From NCBI GenBank assembly GCA_050299555.1, contig JBNKWA010000007.1:1-49809 (forward strand): a DNA stretch of 49,809 nucleotides. The letters are read 5' to 3'. Made by a program: the position numbers and the translations under genes. This document shows, one piece after another, positions 44,120 through 49,809 of the stretch (within the stretch, counting starts at the first letter, position 1; each line of letters begins with the position of its first letter). The stretch comes from JBNKWA01 sp050299555. Its GTDB lineage: Bacteria > Pseudomonadota > Alphaproteobacteria > Rhodobacterales > Rhodobacteraceae. The notes below the pieces were generated by a model that worked only from the letters and a program-made list of their open reading frames with translations, made no database searches and had not been told where the DNA came from.

Positions 44120-45706
44120 TCATTTGCGCGGAGGGGCGTCAGGCTGGAGCCGGATCAGTGCTTCGCAGCCAAATGTGTCGCCAAGTTGGCAGCCGCGCAG
44201 GTAGAGCGGGGTCGCCGCCCGGGGGTCGGCCGCGACCCCCTTGCCGTTTGCAACCATGTCGCCGAGGTAGCTGCAGCCGGCGCCGTTCTGGCCATCGCAG
44301 CCCTGCTTGTAGAGCGTCGCGGCCCGGGCCGGATCGGCGGCGACGCCATCGCCGGTCTCGAACAGGCCGCCAAGCTGGGTGCAGCCCCAGGCGTGGCCGG
44401 CCTCGCAGCCGCGCAGGTAGTACCCGGCGGCGCGCCCTGGGTCGGCCTCGACGCCCTTGCCCGAGGCGAACATGTAGCCGAGCAGGCTGCATCCGACCTC
44501 GTCGCCGGCGTCGCAGCCCTGTTGGTAGAGCGCGGCCGAGTGCGCCGGGTCGGTGGCGACACCCTTGCCGGTCTCGTACATCCAGCCGAGATAGGTGCAT
44601 TCGCGCGCGCGGCCGGCCCCGCAAGCCTTTTCGCGCAGCGTCGCTGCCTGGTACAACATCCCCAGGCGGTCGTGCTGCTGGGCGGCAAAGGAGCAGATCT
44701 CGGTCCGGCCCGCGATGCAGGCATCCGACAGCATCTCCAGCCGCTCGCGCTCGTCCGCGGTCAGCCGCGCGGCGTGGAGGCAGGCATCGCGGGGAAACCA
44801 CGCGCAGAGCTTGGCGTCGAGCGGGACGGCACCGCTTTCGTCCATGCTCACGAGCGGCCGTGTCGCCATGCCGCCGGTGAAGACCAGGACGGCGCCGACC
44901 AGCGCGATCTGCTGCGCCGGCTGCTGGCCGACATTCAGCACCCGCCTGAGCCCCAGCCGGGTGAAGAGCCCGACGAAGAGCGTGGACAGCCCGTAGGCCC
45001 AGGCCCAGACGCTGGTCAGGAAGGTGGAGTAGAAGAACACCGAGTAGTACGAATAGAGCGCCACCATCTCGACCAGCGAAATCGTGCCCTTTCCGGTGGC
45101 GAGCAGGTAGAGCTCGATCCCGAGCCAGATGATCGCCGCGGTGAGGACGAAATCGAGGGCGAGGACCAGGGCCTGTCCCCAGACCGTCCGCACCGCCCGG
45201 AAGCGGTGCAGCACCCAGCGGGTTTCATAAAGCGACAGATAGTCGGGTATGGTGTTGATGAGCACCCCGACCAGGACCAGCGCCCAGACATCGAAGGACA
45301 TGGGGGTCAGCGTGAGGCCGCCCTTCACCGGGCTCAGGAACTGCCCCTTGTCGGTGGCGCGCACCGCCAGCACCCCCAGGATCGGGTCGAGCAGGAACCA
45401 GATGGCGTAGACGGCGGCCGTCGAGGCGATGGCGGACCGCAGGAAGCACCTGAACGAAAGGTGGCGCTCGCCGAAGACCTTGTCGAAGAGGATGCAGAAC
45501 TGTTCGGCCCAGCTGCTTCGGTAGTCGCCCTGCAGCCAGAGCGAGAGCCGTGCCCTGGCATCGTCCGAGAGATGCCGGGCGCCGAACATGACCGCGCCGT
45601 AGAACACCGCCGCGGCGCCGAAGGCCCAGGCGGCGTAGGCGGCGAAGAGGGTGTCGAGCGGCGCGGGCATGGGTGGCACCCGATAGGCGTTGGCCGAATG
45701 GCTCAT
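44120..45706 (-). CDS. Membrane protein with C-terminal Sel1 repeats
   Basis: A 528-residue protein. The N-terminal half has about five or six transmembrane helices (for example AVYAIWFLLDPILGVLAV, VLALDFVLTAAIIWLGIELY, FYSTFLTSVWAWAYGLSTLF). From about 385 to 520 four to five Sel1 units follow, each with paired Cys (CDAGDEVGCSLLGYMFASGK and similar). They resemble those of the downstream protein, so the two probably arose by sharing or duplication of repeats and may work together. ATG 45706 is preferred over TTG 45733. The gene is divergent from the plsC-type gene. Confidence 0.82.
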   Translation of the reverse strand: MSHSANAYRVPPMPAPLDTLFAAYAAWAFGAAAVFYGAVMFGARHLSDDARARLSLWLQGDYRSSWAEQFCILFDKVFGERHLSFRCFLRSAIASTAAVYAIWFLLDPILGVLAVRATDKGQFLSPVKGGLTLTPMSFDVWALVLVGVLINTIPDYLSLYETRWVLHRFRAVRTVWGQALVLALDFVLTAAIIWLGIELYLLATGKGTISLVEMVALYSYYSVFFYSTFLTSVWAWAYGLSTLFVGLFTRLGLRRVLNVGQQPAQQIALVGAVLVFTGGMATRPLVSMDESGAVPLDAKLCAWFPRDACLHAARLTADERERLEMLSDACIAGRTEICSFAAQQHDRLGMLYQAATLREKACGAGRARECTYLGWMYETGKGVATDPAHSAALYQQGCDAGDEVGCSLLGYMFASGKGVEADPGRAAGYYLRGCEAGHAWGCTQLGGLFETGDGVAADPARAATLYKQGCDGQNGAGCSYLGDMVANGKGVAADPRAATPLYLRGCQLGDTFGCEALIRLQPDAPPRK

Positions 45707-45801
45707 GATGGCCGCAGCGGCGCCATCTGGCAACGATCGTGGCCATTGCGCTTGGGCCGGCGTCGGGCGATGTTCCGGTCAAAGGCGAGGGGCGGCAATC
45801 C

Positions 45802-46434
45802 ATGCGGCGGCTGGCGGCGCAACTGATGGGCACTGCGATCGGCAGCTTTGCGCGGCTGGTCACCGCGGTGCGGGCGGTCTGGGCCGGCAGCGAGCCGGTC
45901 CCCGGGCAGCGGGTCTACTTCGCCAACCATCGCTCGCATGGCGACTTCATCCTGATCTGGACGGCGCTGCCCGAGCCGCTGCGGCGGCTGACCCGGCCGG
46001 TGGCCGGCGCCGACTATTGGCTGACATCGCCCCTGCGCCGTTTCATCGGCCGCGAGGTCTTTGACGCGGTGCTGATCGAGCGCGATGCCGACCGGCGGAC
46101 CGAGGACCCGATCGCCCAGATGGCCGCAGCGCTGGACGAGGGGGCGTCGCTGATCCTGTTCCCCGAGGGCACCCGCAACCTGACCGACGCGCCGCTGATG
46201 CCGTTCAAGAGCGGGCTTTATCATCTCGCCCGGGCGCGGCCCGACACGGCGCTGGTGCCGGTCTGGATCGACAACCTCAACCATGTGATGCCCAAGGGCG
46301 AGGTGATCCCGGTGCCGCTTCTGTGCACGGTCACCTTCGGGCCGGCGCTGACGGTGGACCCGGACGAGGCGAAGGACGCGTTTCTGGCCCGCGCCACGGC
46401 GGCGCTGCTGGCGCTTTCGGAGGATGCCCCATGA
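45802..46434 (+). CDS. 1-acyl-glycerol-3-phosphate acyltransferase-like protein
   Basis: A 210-residue PlsC-family protein that should add an acyl chain to a lysophospholipid-type acceptor. The catalytic H(X4)D motif is NHRSHGD (about 46-52) and the substrate motif is FPEGTRN (about 122-128). One hydrophobic N-terminal segment may anchor it. GAGGGG lies upstream of ATG 45802. The stop overlaps the next start (ATGA). It opens a four-gene lipid cluster and is probably not the only PlsC in the cell. Confidence 0.9.
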   Translation: MRRLAAQLMGTAIGSFARLVTAVRAVWAGSEPVPGQRVYFANHRSHGDFILIWTALPEPLRRLTRPVAGADYWLTSPLRRFIGREVFDAVLIERDADRRTEDPIAQMAAALDEGASLILFPEGTRNLTDAPLMPFKSGLYHLARARPDTALVPVWIDNLNHVMPKGEVIPVPLLCTVTFGPALTVDPDEAKDAFLARATAALLALSEDAP

Positions 46435-47378
46435 CCGCGACCGGAAGCCTTGTGGGCCTGATCCTGGGCATTCTGTGCCTGCTCAGCTTCGCCAGCGCGC
46501 TGGGCGCCTGGCTTGCCGGGCGGTATTCGCCGGAGGGCGGCAATGCGGCGATCGAGAACCTCAACGCCCGGATCAATTCCTGGTGGGTGATGGTGGTGGC
46601 GCTGGCGCTGGCCTTTCTGTTCGGCAAGGCGGGCGTCACGATCCTGTTCGCCATCCTGTCCTTTGCGGCGCTGAGGGAGTTCGTGACCCTGACGGTGAAG
46701 CGCCGGGCCGATCACTGGGCGCTGCTGGCGGCGTTCTTCGTGGTGCTGCCGGTGCAGTACTGGCTGATCTGGATCGACTGGTACGGGCTCTATTCGATCT
46801 TCATCCCGGTCTATGCGTTCCTGTTCCTGCCGATCCTGTCGGTGGCCCGCGGCGATACCGGCGGGTTCCTCACCCGCATCGCCGAGACGCAATGGGCGCT
46901 GATGATCGCGGTGTTCTGCGTCAGCCACGTGCCGGCGCTTCTGTACCTGCAGATCCCCGACTTTGAGGGCCGGGATGTGCTGTTGATCGCATACCTGGTG
47001 ATCGTGGTGCAGATATCGGACGTGATGCAGTACGTCTGGGGCAAGCTGATCGGCAAGACCAAGCTGGCCCCGTCGCTGTCGCCGTCGAAGACGGTGGAAG
47101 GGCTGGTTGGTGGCGGTTTGACCGCAGTGGCGATCGGAATGGGACTTTGGTGGATCACCCCCTTTACAGTGCTGCAGTCGGGTCTTATGGCGCTGATCCT
47201 CGTGGTTATGGGCTTCCTCGGCGGCCTGGTGATGTCGGCGATCAAGCGCGACAAGGGCGTCAAGGATTGGGGGCACCTGATCGGCGGGCATGGCGGTTTC
47301 ATCGACCGGCTCGACTCGGTGGTGTTCTCGGCGCCCATCTTTTTCCACATTGTGCGGTATTTCTGGTCGCTGACATGA
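46431..47378 (+). CDS. Phosphatidate cytidylyltransferase-like protein
   Basis: A 315-residue CdsA-family membrane enzyme that makes a CDP-activated lipid from CTP and phosphatidate. It has about eight hydrophobic helices. The signature near the C-terminus is recognisable (SPSKTVEGLVGGG, then KRDKGVKDWGHLIGGHGGFIDRLDS with the conserved Asp residues). It is coupled at both ends by four-base overlaps. It is longer than the usual CdsA (about 270-285) and may be a second, pathway-specific copy. Confidence 0.93.
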   Translation: MTATGSLVGLILGILCLLSFASALGAWLAGRYSPEGGNAAIENLNARINSWWVMVVALALAFLFGKAGVTILFAILSFAALREFVTLTVKRRADHWALLAAFFVVLPVQYWLIWIDWYGLYSIFIPVYAFLFLPILSVARGDTGGFLTRIAETQWALMIAVFCVSHVPALLYLQIPDFEGRDVLLIAYLVIVVQISDVMQYVWGKLIGKTKLAPSLSPSKTVEGLVGGGLTAVAIGMGLWWITPFTVLQSGLMALILVVMGFLGGLVMSAIKRDKGVKDWGHLIGGHGGFIDRLDSVVFSAPIFFHIVRYFWSLT

Positions 47379-47791
47379 AAGAACTGATCGCCCGATTCTC
47401 CCAGCAGGCCTGGGTCCACGTCACCGTTGCAGCGGTGGTGATGGGCAGCTGGGCCGCCTATGCCAACCTGTCTCACGGCTGGGAGGAGGCGCTGAGCGCG
47501 GGGCTGTTGCAGGCCTCGATCTCAGGCACGATCACCTACTTTCTGAAGACCGCGCTGGAGGCCATCGGGGCGCGGATCCCGGGCCGGCACGGGCTGTGGC
47601 TGCCGCCGACCATCGCCTGCTCGGGCTCGTTCGCGGTGCTGGTGACGCTGCACAGCCTCGCCGGCACGCCGGAGATCATCGCCACCATCGCGCTGCCCTT
47701 CACCGTCGCCTCGTCCTATGGCTGGATCTACAACGCCGCGCTGTGGCGCGCGCGGGCCAAGGCTGCGGTGCCGGTGCGCCGCAGTCGCTAG
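47375..47791 (+). CDS. Small membrane protein of the lipid cluster
   Basis: A 138-residue protein with three or four hydrophobic segments (VTVAAVVMGSWAAYA, LWLPPTIACSGSFAVLVTLH, IIATIALPFTVASSYGWIYN). I do not recognise the family. It is locked between cdsA and the CDP-alcohol phosphatidyltransferase gene by a four-base overlap and a six-base gap, so it should serve the same pathway, for example as a transporter or accessory subunit; that is inference. Confidence 0.8.
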   Translation: MKELIARFSQQAWVHVTVAAVVMGSWAAYANLSHGWEEALSAGLLQASISGTITYFLKTALEAIGARIPGRHGLWLPPTIACSGSFAVLVTLHSLAGTPEIIATIALPFTVASSYGWIYNAALWRARAKAAVPVRRSR

Positions 47792-47797
47792 CGCGCG

Positions 47798-48454
47798 ATG
47801 GAGATCGAGGGGCGGCGGCCGCTGAAAAGCCGCAGCACGGCCTGGGCGGGGCGGCTTTCCGGCGCCCTGGTCTCGGCCGGCATCACGCCGAACCAGATCT
47901 CGCAGGCGTCGATCGCCTTTGCCGCCGTCGCCGGCGGGCTGTTCTGGATGGCCGGCGATACCGGTGCGGTGGTGCGCTTCCTGCTGCTGATCGTCGCGGC
48001 CGCCTTCGTGCAGCTGAGGCTGCTTGCCAACCTGATGGACGGGATGGTGGCGATCGAGGGCGGCCGGGGCGACGCCTCGGGTGCCTTCTGGAACGAGATG
48101 CCGGACCGGATCGCCGACCTTTTGATCCTCGCCGGGGCCGGCGCCGCGGCCGGCAGCCCGGCGCTTGGCTGGGCCCTTGGCGGGCTGGCGGTGACGACGG
48201 CGTACCTGCGGGCCTTCGGGCAAGCCCTGGGCATGGCGCCGGACTATTCCGGGCCGATGGCCAAGCCGCACCGGATGGCGGCGGTCACCGGCGGCGCGGT
48301 GCTGACGGCGTTTGCGCCGCTGGCCGGCTTCGGCACCGGGGTGATGTGGTGGGTGCTGGTGCTGGTCGGCATCGGGACAATCGCCACGGTGGTGCGCCGC
48401 TCGATGCGGATCATCGCGCATCTGGAGGATCGGGGCCCGGCACCAGAGGCCTGA
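47798..48454 (+). CDS. CDP-alcohol phosphatidyltransferase-family protein with altered motif
   Basis: A 218-residue membrane protein with about six helices. The family motif D-x2-DG-x2-AR-x8-G-x3-D-x3-D is only partly kept: the sequence reads NLMDGMVAIEGGRGDASG, then AFWNEMPDRIAD. The first and third Asp are Asn and the AR pair is AI, while DG, G and the last Asp positions remain. Either a divergent subfamily or a weakened enzyme is possible. Gene context (acyltransferase, CdsA) supports attachment of a head group to a CDP-lipid. It is the last gene of the cluster. Confidence 0.83.
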   Translation: MEIEGRRPLKSRSTAWAGRLSGALVSAGITPNQISQASIAFAAVAGGLFWMAGDTGAVVRFLLLIVAAAFVQLRLLANLMDGMVAIEGGRGDASGAFWNEMPDRIADLLILAGAGAAAGSPALGWALGGLAVTTAYLRAFGQALGMAPDYSGPMAKPHRMAAVTGGAVLTAFAPLAGFGTGVMWWVLVLVGIGTIATVVRRSMRIIAHLEDRGPAPEA

Positions 48455-48518
48455 TCGTCTGGCCTGATCGTCTGGCCCGATCATGCGGCGTGATCCTGGT
48501 CCTCGCCCTCACGGTTTC

Positions 48519-48562
48519 GCGCCCGGGGCGCTCCCCGCCCACCCCCCCGCGCGCCCGGGCGC
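48519..48562 (-). repeat. GC-rich hairpin with a G-quadruplex-motif loop
   Basis: GCGCCCGGGGCGC (48519-48531) pairs with 48549-48562 with one bulged base. The loop reads GGGGGGGTGGGCGGGG on the minus strand (48533-48548). Loop and arm share GGTGGGCGGGGAGCGCCCCG with the hairpin at 1-63. The surrounding gap of 443 bases (48455-48897) otherwise holds two GTCCCC elements and no gene. Confidence 0.75.
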
Positions 48563-48605
48563 AGCCTGGGGCGCGATCTGGGCGTCCGAAGGTCGGAAAT
48601 GCCGT

Positions 48606-48684
48606 GTCCCCACCGTGTCCCCACCGCCTCAAAACTTTTATCGTTGCATTTCAGATACTTGACGACCCGTCCCCGTGGGGACGC
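48606..48684 (+). repeat. Dispersed GTCCCC element, copy 5
   Basis: GTCCCC boxes at 48606-48611 and 48617-48622 (11 bp apart), an AT-rich middle with AACTTTTATC, ACTTGACGACCC, and the palindrome GTCCCCGTGGGGAC at 48669-48682. Spacing from first box to palindrome is 63 bp, ten more than in copies 1 and 6, about one helical turn. Confidence 0.85.
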
Positions 48685-48756
48685 TCTCGCCCGGCACTGG
48701 ATCCAACGGCCAAGGCGGGGCGCGATCAGGGCGCGATCTGCCACCCGAACCCATCT

Positions 48757-48825
48757 GTCCCCACACCGTCCCCACGGGTTTTCCCGCGATTTCAAGCCCT
48801 TGACCCCCCGTCCCCATGGGGACGC
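48757..48825 (+). repeat. Dispersed GTCCCC element, copy 6
   Basis: GTCCCC boxes at 48757-48762 and 48768-48773 (11 bp apart) and the palindrome GTCCCCATGGGGAC at 48810-48823, 53 bp from the first box. It is nearly identical to copy 1 at 77-145, 48.7 kb away. It ends about 73 bases before the AGE-family gene. Confidence 0.88.
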
Positions 48826-48897
48826 CCGGCGGGGAGGCCTTGCGGCCGCGGCAGAGCCGGATAGGGTGTCGCCCTGCCTTGCAACCGGAGCGCCCGC

Positions 48898-49809
48898 ATG
48901 ACCCCGAACCCCGCCATCGGACCCGACACTGCCGACCCGTGGCTCGGCGATCCCGGCCACCGGGACTGGCTCCGGGCCGAGGCGCTGCGCCAGCTTGCCT
49001 TCTTCCGGCCCAGCCTGCGCGGCAGTGCCGGCTTCGATGTCCTCGACTGGGCCGGCAGGCCGCTGCCGGCCGCCCCACAGGAGCTGCACACCGCCACCCG
49101 GCTGGTCCATTCCTATGCCCTCGGCATGGGCTTCGGGGCGCCGGACTGCGATACCATGGTCGACGCCGGCATGGACTTTCTCTGGCGCCGCCATCGCGAC
49201 GGCAGCCATGGCGGCTATCTTTGGTCGGTCTCCGGCGATGCCGTCGCCGACGGCACCAAGCTCGCCTATGGCCATGTCTTCGTGCTGCTGGCCGGGGCCA
49301 GCGCCCGGCAGGTCGGCCACCCCGACGCCGACCGGCTGATCGCCGACGTCGCCGAGATCATCGACGCCCGCTACTGGGACGACGGCCACGGCCTTCTTCG
49401 CGACGAGTTCCGGCGCGACTGGACCCCGTTTTCCGACTATCGCGGCATGAATGCCAACATGCACGGGGTCGAGGCGATGCTGGCCGCCCACGAGGCTACC
49501 GGCGAGGCGCACTGGCTGGACCGCGCCGGCCGCATCCTCGACTTCTTCGTCGGACGGATGGCGCCGGACAATGGCTGGCGGCTGCCCGAGCACTATGACG
49601 CGAACTGGACGGTCGATCCCGACTACAGCGGCAACCCGATGTTCCGGCCGGCCGGCAGCACCCCCGGCCATTCGTTCGAGCTGGCGCGCCTGGTCTTGCA
49701 GCACTGGGACCTCTCCGGCCGTCCGGATGCGGACGGCCCCGAGCGCGCCCGCGAGCTGGTGGAACGGGCCCTCGCGGATGCCTGGCTTGCCGAGGGCGGT
49801 TTTGCCTAC
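48898..49809 (+). CDS. AGE-family sugar epimerase/isomerase (partial)
   Basis: The first 304 residues of a protein of the N-acylglucosamine 2-epimerase superfamily (alpha6/alpha6 barrel), cut by the window end. ELHTATRLVHSYALGMGFG (about 61-79), DYRGMNANMHGVEAMLAAHE (about 181-200) and PAGSTPGHSFELARLVLQHW (about 258-277) hold the conserved Arg, Asn-His and His-Glu active-site residues. The pattern is closest to the mannose/sulfoquinovose isomerase branch rather than true AGE, but the substrate cannot be fixed. ATG 48898 follows CGGAG. It starts with a hydrophilic N-terminus and no signal peptide, so it is cytoplasmic. Confidence 0.88.
   Translation, partial: MTPNPAIGPDTADPWLGDPGHRDWLRAEALRQLAFFRPSLRGSAGFDVLDWAGRPLPAAPQELHTATRLVHSYALGMGFGAPDCDTMVDAGMDFLWRRHRDGSHGGYLWSVSGDAVADGTKLAYGHVFVLLAGASARQVGHPDADRLIADVAEIIDARYWDDGHGLLRDEFRRDWTPFSDYRGMNANMHGVEAMLAAHEATGEAHWLDRAGRILDFFVGRMAPDNGWRLPEHYDANWTVDPDYSGNPMFRPAGSTPGHSFELARLVLQHWDLSGRPDADGPERARELVERALADAWLAEGGFAY

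Noticed and set aside
44054..45826. 590-codon open frame on the plus strand
   Set aside because: Opposite the Sel1 membrane protein, which has clear helices and repeats; the plus-strand frame has none.

Overview
The window is high-GC (roughly two thirds G+C or more) bacterial chromosome that reads as an alphaproteobacterium, most likely Rhodobacterales. The basis is the argD-argF pair, an EF-Tu gene placed directly ahead of the S10 ribosomal operon, adk after secY, no rpsD in the alpha operon, a close match to the rhodobacterial RpoH sequence pattern, a divergent RluD-type gene, and CcrM-type GANTC sites. No tRNA, rRNA, CRISPR array, complete insertion sequence or prophage was seen.

Layout. 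1-2377: two intergenic repeats, then argD-argF (arginine synthesis). 2378-5471: a GGDEF protein whose active-site motif is lost, flanked by long gene-free stretches with strong hairpins. 5472-11548: a periplasmic TPR protein, kptA overlapping metG, an HTTM-like membrane protein with a DCC-family partner, and a secreted LysM/rhodanese-like protein. 11762-31726: tuf plus the S10, spc and alpha ribosomal operons, in standard order but broken at three places by unrelated genes. A Met/His-rich periplasmic protein lies between rplP and rpmC. A GFA-family protein, a decayed gene and a small secreted protein lie between rpmD and rplO. Two paralogous XRE-type regulators lie between adk and rpsM. The first two breaks carry terminator hairpins and new promoter-like sites. 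31832-33298: a flavin/PLP-oxidase-fold protein, a HlyU-family protein and a YefM-YoeB toxin-antitoxin pair. 33365-38148: dnaG-rpoD and an orphan gene whose GTG start overlaps the rpoD stop. 38300-42005: a membrane protein and an RluD pseudouridine synthase whose start codons overlap head to head, then rpoH and a methyltransferase-TPR fusion. 42233-45706: two cysteine-rich Sel1-repeat proteins. 45802-48454: a tightly coupled four-gene membrane-lipid module (acyltransferase, CdsA, small membrane protein, divergent CDP-alcohol phosphatidyltransferase). 48898-end: a partial AGE-family sugar epimerase.

The least explained signals are non-coding. A dispersed intergenic element occurs six times (77-145, 2426-2496, 42021-42112, 42150-42208, 48606-48684, 48757-48825). 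It is built from GTCCCC boxes, usually two spaced 11 bp apart, and a GTCCCC(N2)GGGGAC palindrome 40-65 bp away. Three GC-rich hairpins (1-63, 38214-38285, 48519-48562) have loops that are G-quadruplex motifs on one strand. Two of these hairpins lie next to copies of the GTCCCC element. Together they may be a composite intergenic element of unknown function.
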